Source of the DNA: DATCJU01 sp036562635
Lineage (GTDB): Bacteria > Actinomycetota > Actinomycetes > Mycobacteriales > Pseudonocardiaceae
NCBI GenBank assembly: GCA_036562635.1
Contig: DATCJU010000160.1
Location: forward strand, 1-53,476
Length of the DNA stretch: 53,476 nucleotides
Direction: 5' to 3'
Numbering within the stretch: position 1 is the first letter of the stretch; the number at the start of each line of letters is the position of its first letter. The position numbers and the translations under genes were made by a program. Below, in pieces: positions 28,317 through 35,944 of this stretch. The notes below the pieces were generated by a model. It had not been told where the DNA came from and searched no databases. It saw only the letters and a list, made by a program, of their open reading frames with translations.

Positions 28317-29054
28317 TCACAGACCGGACTCCGCGGTCCGGACCAGGACGACACCGCACTCCTGGCAGCGCACCACGTCGTCGGCGGCGGCCTCCCGCAG
28401 GGCGGTCAGGGCGGTGCGGTCCAGTTCGAGGTGGCACGCCTCGCAGCGGCGGGCGCGCAGCAGCGCCGCGCCCACCCCCTGCTTGGCCCGCATCCGCTCG
28501 TAGAGGGCCACCAGGTCCCCCGGCAACTCGGCCAGCAGGTTCTTGCGGTCGGCGTTGCGCCGCGCCTCGGCGGTCTCCAGGTCGGCCAGGGCCTGGTCCC
28601 GACGCCGCTGGGCGTCGGCCAGCCTCTCCTCGGCGGCGGCGAGCGCCTCGCGGGCGTGGGCGACGTCCAGCTCCACCGCCTCACGCCGCTCCATGACCTC
28701 CAGCAGCTCCTCCTCCAGCGTGGTCTTGCGCCGCTGCAGGCTGTCCAGTTCGTGCTGCAGGTCCACGAGCTGCTTGGAGGAGACGCCGCCGCCCGTCATG
28801 AGGGCACGGTCGCGTTCCTCCCGCGCCCGCACGTGCTCGATCTCCGTCTCCAGGCGCCGGACGTCGCGGTCCAGGTCGCCCAGGGTGGTCTCGGCCGCCA
28901 CCACCGCATCCCGCTTGGCCCGCAGATCCCGCTCGCACTCGGTGATCTCGGCCAGCTCAGGGAGATTCCGCCGCCGATGGGCGATACGGCTCAGCTCGGT
29001 GTCGGTCTCCGCCAGGCCGAGCAGCCGGCGTTGCACTGCGGGATCGGCTTTCAC
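28317..29054 (-). CDS. C4-type zinc-ribbon coiled-coil protein (Rv2229c-type)
   Basis: 245 aa. A long antiparallel coiled coil (about 15-190) is followed by a C-terminal zinc ribbon with paired cysteines (CEACHLE ... CQECGVVL). It is conserved across actinobacteria (Rv2229c); some relatives are annotated as nucleic-acid-binding or CT398-like, but the role is not established. GTG 29054 overlaps the Nif3 stop (GTGA), and GGAGG precedes it. Confidence 0.88.
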   Translation of the reverse strand: MKADPAVQRRLLGLAETDTELSRIAHRRRNLPELAEITECERDLRAKRDAVVAAETTLGDLDRDVRRLETEIEHVRAREERDRALMTGGGVSSKQLVDLQHELDSLQRRKTTLEEELLEVMERREAVELDVAHAREALAAAEERLADAQRRRDQALADLETAEARRNADRKNLLAELPGDLVALYERMRAKQGVGAALLRARRCEACHLELDRTALTALREAAADDVVRCQECGVVLVRTAESGL

Positions 29055-29929
29055 TCGGGGGTCCTCCAGATCGGTTCGGAGCCGGACGCGGCACCCACCG
29101 TCCACGGGTCGGTCCGGCGGGTGGAAACGAGTACCTCGACGTTACCCCCGCACGCAGCGCGCACAACCGAGGCCGCCTGCCGGCACCACGGCCACTCGCT
29201 CGCCCAGTGGGCCACGTCGACCAGAGCGGGCACCCGCCGGCCGGGCACGTCCCCGCGGGCCAGGTGCTCCCCGGCCGGGTGGTGCCGCAGGTCGGCGGTC
29301 ACGTAGGCGTCCACGCCGGCCCGGGCGGCGGCGTCGAGCAGCGAGTCACCGGCACCACCGCAGACCGCCACGGTGCGGATCGTCCGGTCGGGGTCCCCGG
29401 CGCCCCGCACGCCCCACGCGGTGGCGGGCAGGGCGTCCGCGACGCGGCGCACGAACGCCGAGAACGGTTCGGGTTCGGGCAGCTCGCCGATCCGGCCGAT
29501 GCCCACCCGGCAGTCCGGATCGGGGCGCTTGGGGTCCAGCGGGCCGGTGACGGTCAGCCCGATCGCCTCGGCGAGCGCGTCGGAGACACCGGGGTCGGCG
29601 GAGTCGGCGTTGGTGTGCGCGCAGTACAGGGCGATCCCGGCCCGGATCAGGCGGTGCACCACCCGCCCCTTGGGAGTGTCGGCGGGGACGCCGTGCACCC
29701 CGCGCAGCAGCAGCGGGTGGTGGGCCACCAGGAGCTGGGCGCCGGTCTCGATCGCCTCGTCCACGGTGGCCTCGACGGGGTCGACGCACACCAGGACCCG
29801 ACGCACCGGCTCGGCCGGGTCCCCGCACACCAGGCCGACCGCGTCCCACGACTCGGCCAGTTCGGGCGGGTAGGCCGCCTCCAGGGCGGCGACGACGTCG
29901 GCGACGGTGCTCGCGGGTGTGCTCGTCAC
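29051..29929 (-). CDS. Nif3-like dinuclear metal centre protein
   Basis: 292-aa member of the Nif3/YbgI/DUF34 family (Rv2230c). It shows WDAVGLVCGDP, the metal-binding VAHHPLLLRGV (two His), TNADSA and DVAHWASE near the C-terminus. These proteins form toroidal hexamers with di-metal sites; GTP cyclohydrolase-related roles have been proposed, but the function is unproven. It is coupled by GTGA overlaps to genes on both sides. Confidence 0.92.
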   Translation of the reverse strand: MTSTPASTVADVVAALEAAYPPELAESWDAVGLVCGDPAEPVRRVLVCVDPVEATVDEAIETGAQLLVAHHPLLLRGVHGVPADTPKGRVVHRLIRAGIALYCAHTNADSADPGVSDALAEAIGLTVTGPLDPKRPDPDCRVGIGRIGELPEPEPFSAFVRRVADALPATAWGVRGAGDPDRTIRTVAVCGGAGDSLLDAAARAGVDAYVTADLRHHPAGEHLARGDVPGRRVPALVDVAHWASEWPWCRQAASVVRAACGGNVEVLVSTRRTDPWTVGAASGSEPIWRTPE

Positions 29930-31029
29930 GCCGGTACCTCCACGGTGTCGGGAACGGGTGGGGTGCCGAGTTCGGCCAGGGTGTCGCGCAGGGCGCCGAC
30001 CAGCCGGTCGGCCACTTCGGGGGCGCGCACCGCGACCCGCAGGTGGTGCTCGGTCAGGCCGGGGAAGGTGTCGGCCCGGCGAACGGCGACGCCCCGGCGG
30101 CGCAGCCCGTCACGCACCCGCGGGCCGTGCGGCACCCGCAGCAGCAGGAACGGGGCGGCAGCCGGCTGGTGCACCCGGACCCCGGGGAGTCCGCACAACG
30201 CGGTGGCCAGGTGCTCCCGGTACGCCACGAGCCGGCGGGCGGCGGACTCGGCCTCGGCGACCGCGACGGGTTCGCAGCAGGCCCGTACCGCCTCCAGCAC
30301 CAGGGTGCCGACCGGCCAGTGCGGGCGGGGTGCGGCCAGGCGGGCCAGCAGCGACGGGTCGCCGAGCGCGTAGCCGGCGCGGAGGCCGGGCAGGGCCCAG
30401 GTCTTGGTCAGGCTGCGCAGGACGAGCAGGCCCTCGGTGGTGGTGTCCCCGGCCAGGGACTCGGTCTCGCCGGGGACGGCGTCGGCGAACGCCTCGTCGA
30501 CCACCAGCACCCGGCCGGGGCGGGCCAGTCGACGCACCACCTCCGCCGGGTGCAGCACCGAGGTGGGGTTGGTGGGGTTGCCCAGCACGACCAGGTCGGC
30601 GTCCTCGGGCACCAGCTCGGGGCGCAGCGTGTACCCGTCGGCGGGGTCCAGGAGCACCCGGTGCACCGGTGTCCCGGCGTCGGCCAGGGTGACCTCCGGC
30701 TCGGTGAAGGACGGGTGCACCACCGCGGCCAGCCGGGGGCGCAGCGCGGGCAGCAGGGCGAACCCCTCGGCGCCGCCGTTGAGCACCAGCACCTCGTCGG
30801 GGTGGCGGCCGTGCCGTTCGGCGACGACGCTGCGGGTGGCGGCGTCGTCGGCGGCCGACGGGTAGGTGCCGAGCCGGTCCAGGGCGGCGGCCAGGCGCTC
30901 GCGCAGCCAGGCCGGCGGCCGGTCGCCGCGGACGTTGACCGCGAAGTCGAGCAGGCCGGGCGCGGCGTCGACGTCGCCGTGGTGGCGCAGCAGCGCCCGC
31001 TCGTCGAGGTCGGTCCCCTGGCTGGTCAT
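29926..31029 (-). CDS. cobC: CobC-like PLP aminotransferase / threonine-phosphate decarboxylase family
   Basis: 367-aa fold-type I PLP enzyme (Rv2231c-type). It has FAVNVRGDRPP at the start, NGGAEGFALL, GNPTNPTSV, VVDEAFAD, and the PLP Lys in SLTKTWALPGLRAGY. The family supplies aminopropanol phosphate for cobalamin or acts on histidinol phosphate; the nearby phosphatase and CobD support a cobalamin role. ATG 31029 begins the operon. The intergenic region 31030-31266 should contain its promoter and that of the divergent DUF397 gene. Confidence 0.85.
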   Translation of the reverse strand: MTSQGTDLDERALLRHHGDVDAAPGLLDFAVNVRGDRPPAWLRERLAAALDRLGTYPSAADDAATRSVVAERHGRHPDEVLVLNGGAEGFALLPALRPRLAAVVHPSFTEPEVTLADAGTPVHRVLLDPADGYTLRPELVPEDADLVVLGNPTNPTSVLHPAEVVRRLARPGRVLVVDEAFADAVPGETESLAGDTTTEGLLVLRSLTKTWALPGLRAGYALGDPSLLARLAAPRPHWPVGTLVLEAVRACCEPVAVAEAESAARRLVAYREHLATALCGLPGVRVHQPAAAPFLLLRVPHGPRVRDGLRRRGVAVRRADTFPGLTEHHLRVAVRAPEVADRLVGALRDTLAELGTPPVPDTVEVPA

Positions 31030-31266
31030 CGCGGCGAGTCTATGGGGTGCTCCCGGCATCTTCCGGACGACCGGTGATCGGTGATCGCCGCATCCGGTGT
31101 TCCGCAGGTCGACGGGCGATGGAAGCACACCTGATCGCCGGAAGGCCATCAACCGGACACCACTCGGAAGCAGCTGTCGGACCGCCCCGCAGGGGCCCGA
31201 GCATGGTCATGAGCCCGGAGCAGTCACGTGGTTTGCTGCCCGGGCATCGAGAGGGGCGAAGACGGG

Positions 31267-31458
31267 ATGACCGAGCTGAGGTGGCGCAAGAGCTCACGCA
31301 GTCAGTCGGCCAGCTCGTGTGTTGAGGTGGCCGCACTGCCGACCGGGACTGCGGTGCGTGACTCGAGGAACCCGGCCGGCGGGTACCTCACCGTCGACTA
31401 CCGGCAGTGGGCGGCGTTCATCGACACGGTGAAGGCAGGACGGCTCGACCTGCGCTGA
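31267..31458 (+). CDS. DUF397 protein without an adjacent XRE partner
   Basis: 63 aa with the DUF397 pattern: WRKSSRS....SCVEVA, AVRDSRNPAGG and a C-terminal KAGRLDL. DUF397 proteins usually sit directly after an XRE/DUF5753 regulator, and such pairs act as toxin-antitoxin-like or developmental regulators in streptomycetes. Here no XRE gene precedes it, so it may be a remnant of a duplicated pair; its paralogue at 35112 is about 65% identical by eye. ATG 31267 follows GAGGGGCGAAG. Confidence 0.85.
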   Translation: MTELRWRKSSRSQSASSCVEVAALPTGTAVRDSRNPAGGYLTVDYRQWAAFIDTVKAGRLDLR

Positions 31459-31537
31459 TCACGGACCGGCGAGAAGCCCACCCGATCCGCGCTCGGGCGG
31501 GCTCGGGTTCGTTCCGACCACTGTCGGCATGTCCAAG

Positions 31538-32002
31538 TCAGAGGTATTCGGCCCCCTGCCAGGCAACCACCGTGGGCCGGCGTTCCTCCTCACGGATGAA
31601 CTGCCACACCGCGGCCCGGATCTGTTCCAGTGGCAGCACCGCGGAGGACCGGAACGGGATCGGTCCCTGCGGATCGAGCAGGAGGGTCGGGGCATCCGGG
31701 ATCGGCTCAGGGGTGTAGGTGTCCCACACGCCGGGCGCCGTCGGGTCATCGGTAATCAGGTTGATCGCACCGACACCGGCGACCGGGTCGGTGACGATGC
31801 GCATCCGCTGTGACGGGTACGCCTCCTCACCATCACGCCAGGACCGGCAGGGACGGTCCCAGGTGTAGAGGAAACTGGGCCACCCGGGGTGTGGCTGGTC
31901 GAGTACCAGGTGCACCAGTTCGGTGGTCTCCTCCTCGGTGCGGGCATAACGCATATCGTTGTCCACCAGGGCAGACACCACCAGGCGCGTCACTGTCGTC
32001 AT
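31538..32002 (-). CDS. Imm1-family immunity protein
   Basis: 154 aa. The end of the protein (LPLEQIRAAVWQFIREEERRPTVVAWQ) matches the Imm1 family signature, and the preceding beta-rich part has the acidic/aromatic spacing of the fold. Imm1 proteins neutralise deaminase toxins of the SCP1.201/DddA class, which is what lies directly upstream. The ATG is preceded by GGGGGAAGGCGAG. The toxin reading frame runs into this gene as sequenced. The protein is cytosolic. Confidence 0.78.
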   Translation of the reverse strand: MTTVTRLVVSALVDNDMRYARTEEETTELVHLVLDQPHPGWPSFLYTWDRPCRSWRDGEEAYPSQRMRIVTDPVAGVGAINLITDDPTAPGVWDTYTPEPIPDAPTLLLDPQGPIPFRSSAVLPLEQIRAAVWQFIREEERRPTVVAWQGAEYL

Positions 32003-32750
32003 GGTCTCGCCTTCCCCCGGACGCGCCCGGATCCCACACGTCCAGCACGTAGCCGATCGGCAGGATCGCCCCGACTGCGGTGTAGCAGTCCAGAGGGCCG
32101 TCGCACATCCTGTTGTTGATGACAACCACCGCATGGGTGATGCCCTGCTCCCGCATCCTGACCGCGGTTTTGGTCTCCACATGGCCGGCTACGTCGGTGT
32201 AGCCATCCCGGTCCTGCCGCCAGCCCGGCGCGTTCCGCAGAGCCAACAAAGCCCGGGCGGACTCGGTGTCCTGACCAGACACGACACGGATACAGCTGCC
32301 GTCCGGGCCGTACACGAGCCCTGTGGTCGGCCCCTGACCGCCAGGTCGCTCAGGCAACTCCCGAGCTACCTGTGCCGCCCACCGCGGATTCCACGTGCCG
32401 TCCAGTGCCCGGGTACCGGTGGACGGGTGCGGTGCGGTCGGGCCGGTACGGGCGACTGCCTCGGCCACCTGGTGGTGCACCGTGGCGGTGCCGGTGCCGT
32501 CACCGACCAACCGGGCGGCCATCTGTTCGACGAGCTGCTGGGCCTGCCGGCAAAGCTGGTACGCCTCGGCAACCCACTCGGCGGTCGCCCGGACCTGGGC
32601 CGGGAGGCCCTGAGCGTCGTAGTCGTCGCTGCCGTAGGTCAGTGCGGTCAGTTCGTCGGCGACCTGCTCCAGGGCGGCGTGCACCCCGGCCAGCAACTCC
32701 AGCGGCAGGCCGGCTGCGGCCCGGATCTGCGCCGCAACCTCACCCAACAC
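31833..32750 (-). CDS. DddA-like double-stranded DNA cytidine deaminase toxin (SCP1.201 family)
   Basis: 305 aa as read from GTG 32750 (GAGGAGG 8 nt upstream). The N-terminal about 85 residues are helical and WXG100-like in pattern, suggesting a secretion or delivery module. After a linker comes the deaminase: GHVETKTAVRMREQG with the zinc/proton-shuttle pair H190 and E192, then zinc-binding C216 and C222 spaced as C-x5-C (MCDGPLDC). The usual Pro before the first Cys is replaced by Met. The family deaminates cytosine in DNA. As read, the frame runs 170 nt into the immunity gene; one extra G in the G5 run at 32014-32018 would instead end it at an ATGA overlap. Confidence 0.78.
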   Translation of the reverse strand: MLGEVAAQIRAAAGLPLELLAGVHAALEQVADELTALTYGSDDYDAQGLPAQVRATAEWVAEAYQLCRQAQQLVEQMAARLVGDGTGTATVHHQVAEAVARTGPTAPHPSTGTRALDGTWNPRWAAQVARELPERPGGQGPTTGLVYGPDGSCIRVVSGQDTESARALLALRNAPGWRQDRDGYTDVAGHVETKTAVRMREQGITHAVVVINNRMCDGPLDCYTAVGAILPIGYVLDVWDPGASGGRRDHDDSDAPGGVCPGGQRYALCPHRGGDHRTGAPGTRPATPRVAQFPLHLGPSLPVLA

Positions 32751-32846
32751 ACCGTTCCTCCTCAACACACCAGGCGGCCACCGGGGTGGTGGGGCGCTGC
32801 CCGTCCCGGGGAAGGCCGGGGGCCCACCCTCGAGACGGGCCGCGGG

Positions 32847-33137
32847 CTAGGCCCGCCCGTCCTCGGGGAACGCATCCGCACCTGGGGGCCGTGCGGGTGC
32901 AGCAGGACGGGCGGAGGTCTGGTGGGGGTGGGGCAGCCGGGCCGCCGTGTAGGGCGGCGGCGCGGCCACCAGGCACCCGACGCACAGGGGGTCCCCGGCG
33001 GTGTCCTGGGTGATCCGGGTGAGCTCGTCGACCGGAAGTGCCTGCCCGCACCAGGTGAGCGCCGTGTCCCGGTCGCCACTCGGGGCACGGAGGCCGTGGA
33101 CGGTGCGGGTGGGCCGGTGCTGCGCCCAGCGGGTCAC
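32847..33137 (-). CDS. Hypothetical small protein with Cys pairs
   Basis: 96 aa beginning RWAQHRPTRTVHGLRAPSGD. It carries WCGQALPVDEL and CVGCLVA, the pattern of small actinobacterial proteins in which a Cys and a CxxC could bind zinc. The C-terminal third is proline-rich. GTG 33137 overlaps the preceding stop by 4 nt, so it is translationally coupled. Function unknown; such genes often lie upstream of polymorphic toxin genes. Confidence 0.55.
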   Translation of the reverse strand: MTRWAQHRPTRTVHGLRAPSGDRDTALTWCGQALPVDELTRITQDTAGDPLCVGCLVAAPPPYTAARLPHPHQTSARPAAPARPPGADAFPEDGRA

Positions 33138-33373
33138 CGCAGGTCCTGGGTGAGCAACGTCAGCGCCAGGCGGTGGGTCAGCTCGGCCACGGTGAGCGCC
33201 CCGGGCCGGGCCCGGTGCCGCCGCCGCACCGAGACCACACTCCGTGGTCGCCGCGGCTGGGACGGTCGGGTCCCGCGGGCAAGCAGGGGCGGCAGCACCA
33301 GACACGCCACGCCCACCCCGACCAGGCCGCCCCCGAGGAGCAGCAGCTCGGCCAGATCGGTCAGCCGGCTCAC
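33134..33373 (-). CDS. Hypothetical small membrane protein
   Basis: 79 aa. One hydrophobic segment (about 8-30, LLLLGGGLVGVGVACLVLPPLLA) is followed by a strongly basic segment and a helical end. GTG 33373 overlaps the previous stop by 4 nt (GTGA). It is part of the minus-strand accessory operon leading to the deaminase toxin. No family recognised. Confidence 0.5.
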   Translation of the reverse strand: MSRLTDLAELLLLGGGLVGVGVACLVLPPLLARGTRPSQPRRPRSVVSVRRRHRARPGALTVAELTHRLALTLLTQDLR

Positions 33374-33681
33374 GGCCGCTCCCCCACCACATCCGCGGGC
33401 GCACACGGCGTCGGAGTGGCAGGCCAGCGCAGCTCGATCTCGGCCAGCCGGCGCACCTTGTTCCGGCCGGTCGCGTCCAGCCGCCACAGCACCACCCGCC
33501 ACCGGCTGCCCGGCGGCGCCCAGCGGCGCAGCACCTCCTCGGCGCAGACCCGCACGTAGTCCTCGGGGCCGGCCTTGTCCAGGTAGAAGCCGTGGTCGTC
33601 CACCTCCTGGGTGTGCACCAGAATCCGCTGTCCCCGGTCGATGCGGAAGAACTCCAGCCGGTGCCAGTAGGTCCAGGGCAT
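33370..33681 (-). CDS. Hypothetical protein of the toxin-island operon
   Basis: 103-aa soluble protein starting MPWTYWHRLEFFRIDRGQR, rich in aromatic and charged residues, without a recognised motif. Codon usage is clearly coding. It ends in a 4-nt overlap with the next gene. It lies six bases after the preceding hypothetical gene. Confidence 0.6.
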   Translation of the reverse strand: MPWTYWHRLEFFRIDRGQRILVHTQEVDDHGFYLDKAGPEDYVRVCAEEVLRRWAPPGSRWRVVLWRLDATGRNKVRRLAEIELRWPATPTPCAPADVVGERP

Positions 33682-33687
33682 CCCCGC

Positions 33688-34131
33688 TCACCCCACCACC
33701 CGGGCCAGGTCGGCCCCGTCGGTCAGCCGGGCCTCGACCTCCAACGCCGCCGCCAGGTGCGGCAGCCGCACCGTCCGCTCCGTATCCAGGTACGGGCGCA
33801 CCCGCTGAGGCCTTCGTCGCCCGACCGGCACCGGCGGCCGCTGTCCATGCCGCCGCTGGTGCCACTCCAGGTACGGGCGCACGAACGGGGTGTCGAGCAC
33901 CACGCGGGTGCGCTCGCTGGCACGCTCCTGCGTGCCCTGCACGAGCCGCACGTCACCGGTGGTAACCAGGCCACCACATCGACGTGGCCGAGCGATGCTG
34001 GCCGTTCGCCCAGCGTGTCGACCAGGGCGTATCCGATGGCGACCGGTGGGACGGCAGTTAGGCAAGGACCGCCACAGCGTGGTCCCAACAACAACCCCCG
34101 CAAAGGCGATCAGGGCCATGGGAAGACTCAT
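33688..34131 (-). CDS. Hypothetical protein, possibly frameshifted
   Basis: 147 aa as read. The start (MSLPMALIAFAGVVVG) looks like a membrane anchor and the last 95 residues (TTGDVRLVQGTQERASERTRV...) have coding-like composition. The middle third (about 33965-34070) instead looks coding in another frame (PPVAIGYALVDTLGERPASLGHVDVVAWL). This suggests either a decayed gene with two compensating shifts or an unusual composition. No family recognised. Low-confidence structure. Confidence 0.4.
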   Translation of the reverse strand: MSLPMALIAFAGVVVGTTLWRSLPNCRPTGRHRIRPGRHAGRTASIARPRRCGGLVTTGDVRLVQGTQERASERTRVVLDTPFVRPYLEWHQRRHGQRPPVPVGRRRPQRVRPYLDTERTVRLPHLAAALEVEARLTDGADLARVVG

Positions 34132-34160
34132 GGCAGACCTCTGTGCACGTAATGCAACAT

Positions 34161-34209
34161 CTCAAGCACGTTGAGTAGTGATGACTAGTATGATTTTCGA
34201 TGAGTCATC
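34161..34209. promoter_or_regulatory. Low-GC divergent promoter with dyads upstream of the XRE gene
   Basis: The region 34140-34220 is markedly AT-richer than its surroundings. It contains CTCAA-GCACG-TTGAG (34161-34175) and GATGACT...AGTCATC (34180-34186 with 34203-34209). It lies between the divergent hypothetical gene and the XRE regulator, so it may be the XRE operator and promoter. Confidence 0.4.
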
Positions 34210-34269
34210 AAGCTGCAATGCCCCATTCGAGTTAGATCACGCTGCGTGCCGACCCGTACGCTGTGCGAC

Positions 34270-35115
34270 ATGGTCAGCGCCACCGGCACCGCAAAGGCCC
34301 GCGCCCTCGGCGCCGAGCTGAGAGCTGCTCGGAAGGCAGCCGGTCTGAGCCAACGCGCCGTCGCGCAGGCACTGGGCGTTCATCAGACGACCCTGGTGCA
34401 CTGGGAGAACGGCAAGCACGCGCCGGAGCCCGACAACGTGGCTCGCTACCTGCGTGCTGTCGGCGCAGACGAAGCTCGGCTCGCCGAACTGGTGGAGATG
34501 GCCCGCGCCACGGACGACGTGGTCTGGGTCAGCGTGGACATGCCAGATCTGCAGCGGCAGCTCGCTGCACTGATCCAGTTCGAGCGCATGGCTACCCGGA
34601 TCATCGACGTGTCCCCGATGCTGATTCCGGGCCTGCTGCAAACCACGAGCTACACCCGGGCCGTCATGAACGGCATGCCGGCGCCGGAGGTCGAGACACG
34701 AATCGCGATACGGCAGGGCCGCCAGCAGGTGCTGACCCGGCCGAACCAACCAGCACACATGCTGGCCCTGATCAGCGAGGCTGCGCTGTACGCCAGGGTC
34801 GGCGGGACACAGGTCATGGCGGAGCAGCTTCAACACCTGCTGCGCATGGCCGAGCTACCCAATGTGGACGTACGAATCGTCCCGCTGGCTCTGGACTGGA
34901 ACCCGATGATGGAAGGGCCTTTCCTACTGCTGGAATTCGCGAAGGCCGACCCGATCGTGCACCTAGAAGTACGTCTGAACTGCCTGTACGTCCACCAACC
35001 GGACGCTGTTCAGAGGTACCAGGCTGCCGTGGATACGGTCCTGAGCCTGTCCATGAGCTCCGAGGAGTCCATCGAGTTCATCGCACAACAGGCCAAGAGG
35101 ATGGAACTGGAATGA
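34270..35115 (+). CDS. XRE-family regulator with DUF5753 domain
   Basis: 281 aa. An N-terminal HTH_XRE motif (about 13-65, GLSQRAVAQALGVHQTTLVHWENG) is followed by a C-terminal DUF5753 domain (about 95-275, with IIDVSPMLIPGLLQTTSYTRAV and NVDVRIVPL). This class is expanded in streptomycetes and pseudonocardiae (BldB/WhiJ-related systems) and is nearly always paired with a DUF397 protein, as here by an ATGA overlap. ATG 34270 chosen; a GTG at 34246 is possible, and neither has a strong ribosome binding site. Confidence 0.88.
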   Translation: MVSATGTAKARALGAELRAARKAAGLSQRAVAQALGVHQTTLVHWENGKHAPEPDNVARYLRAVGADEARLAELVEMARATDDVVWVSVDMPDLQRQLAALIQFERMATRIIDVSPMLIPGLLQTTSYTRAVMNGMPAPEVETRIAIRQGRQQVLTRPNQPAHMLALISEAALYARVGGTQVMAEQLQHLLRMAELPNVDVRIVPLALDWNPMMEGPFLLLEFAKADPIVHLEVRLNCLYVHQPDAVQRYQAAVDTVLSLSMSSEESIEFIAQQAKRMELE

Positions 35116-35303
35116 CCGAGCTGACATGGCGTAAAAGCCGATGGAGTCAGGCATCGAACTCGTGCGTCGAGGTCGCCGGTCTGCCGGCTGGAGCTGCGGT
35201 GCGCGACAGCAAGAACCCGGCCGGGGGGTACTTCACCGTCGACCAGCAGCAGTGGACCGCGTTCCTCGACGCGATCAAAGCCGGGCGGCTCGACCTACGC
35301 TGA
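35112..35303 (+). CDS. DUF397 partner protein
   Basis: 63-aa DUF397 protein (WRKSRWSQ, SCVEVA, AVRDSKNPAGGYFTVD, KAGRLDLR at the end). Its ATG overlaps the stop of the XRE/DUF5753 gene, forming the usual regulator pair. It is closely similar to the orphan copy at 31267. Confidence 0.9.
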   Translation: MTELTWRKSRWSQASNSCVEVAGLPAGAAVRDSKNPAGGYFTVDQQQWTAFLDAIKAGRLDLR

Positions 35304-35355
35304 CCCACAACGGGTGACCGACTGCCGAGCCGGCTTCCCGATCCTCGTGCAACCA

Positions 35356-35398
35356 GCAGAGCCGAGGGCGACCCGCCCGACGGCGCCGTCGGCTCTGC
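35356..35398 (+). terminator. Terminator-like hairpin after the XRE/DUF397 pair
   Basis: Perfect 10-bp inverted repeat GCAGAGCCGA / TCGGCTCTGC (35356-35365 and 35389-35398), about 50 bp after the DUF397 stop and before the ptpA-like gene. Confidence 0.55.
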
Positions 35399-35473
35399 CT
35401 CCCCGTCACGCTCCTCAGCTGTGCCGTAACGGCCGTCGATCGGGGTCCGCCGTACCCCCTACCCTGGTGCGCC

Positions 35474-35944
35474 GTGCACGTCTGCTTTGTCTGCACCGGG
35501 AACATCTGTCGCTCGCCGATGGCCGCGTTGGTCTTCGCCGAGCACCTGCGCCGGGAGGGCCTGTCCGACCAGGTGAAGGTCACCAGTGCCGGCACCGGCC
35601 CGTGGCACGTGGGCGAACCGGCCGACCCGCGCACCGCCCGGGTGCTGGCCGCCCACGGCTACCCCACCGACCACGTGGCCGCCCAGATCGGCGAGGAACA
35701 CCTGGGTGCGGACCTGTTCGTCGCGCTGGACTCCGGGCACGCCGCCGCCCTCCGCCGCATGGTCGACGACCCCGACCGGGTGCGGCTGCTGCGTTCCTTC
35801 GACCCGGCGGCGGTCGCGGACGGTGACCTGGATGTTCCCGACCCGTACTACGGCGGTGAGCAGGGTTTCCGCGAGGTGCTGGCCATGATCGAGGCAGCCG
35901 TGCCGGGCATGCTGGAGTGGGTGCGGCGGAATCTGGCGGCATGA
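35474..35944 (+). CDS. ptpA: Low-molecular-weight protein-tyrosine phosphatase (PtpA/Rv2234-type)
   Basis: 156 aa with the P-loop C7-TGNIC-R13-S (CX5R) at the N-terminus and the general-acid DPYYGG loop near residue 122. It hydrolyses phosphotyrosine. In mycobacteria PtpA is secreted and interferes with host signalling, but here only the family and position are known. It resumes the Rv2228c-Rv2236c gene order after the accessory island. GTG 35474; the stop overlaps the next ATG. Confidence 0.93.
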   Translation: MHVCFVCTGNICRSPMAALVFAEHLRREGLSDQVKVTSAGTGPWHVGEPADPRTARVLAAHGYPTDHVAAQIGEEHLGADLFVALDSGHAAALRRMVDDPDRVRLLRSFDPAAVADGDLDVPDPYYGGEQGFREVLAMIEAAVPGMLEWVRRNLAA

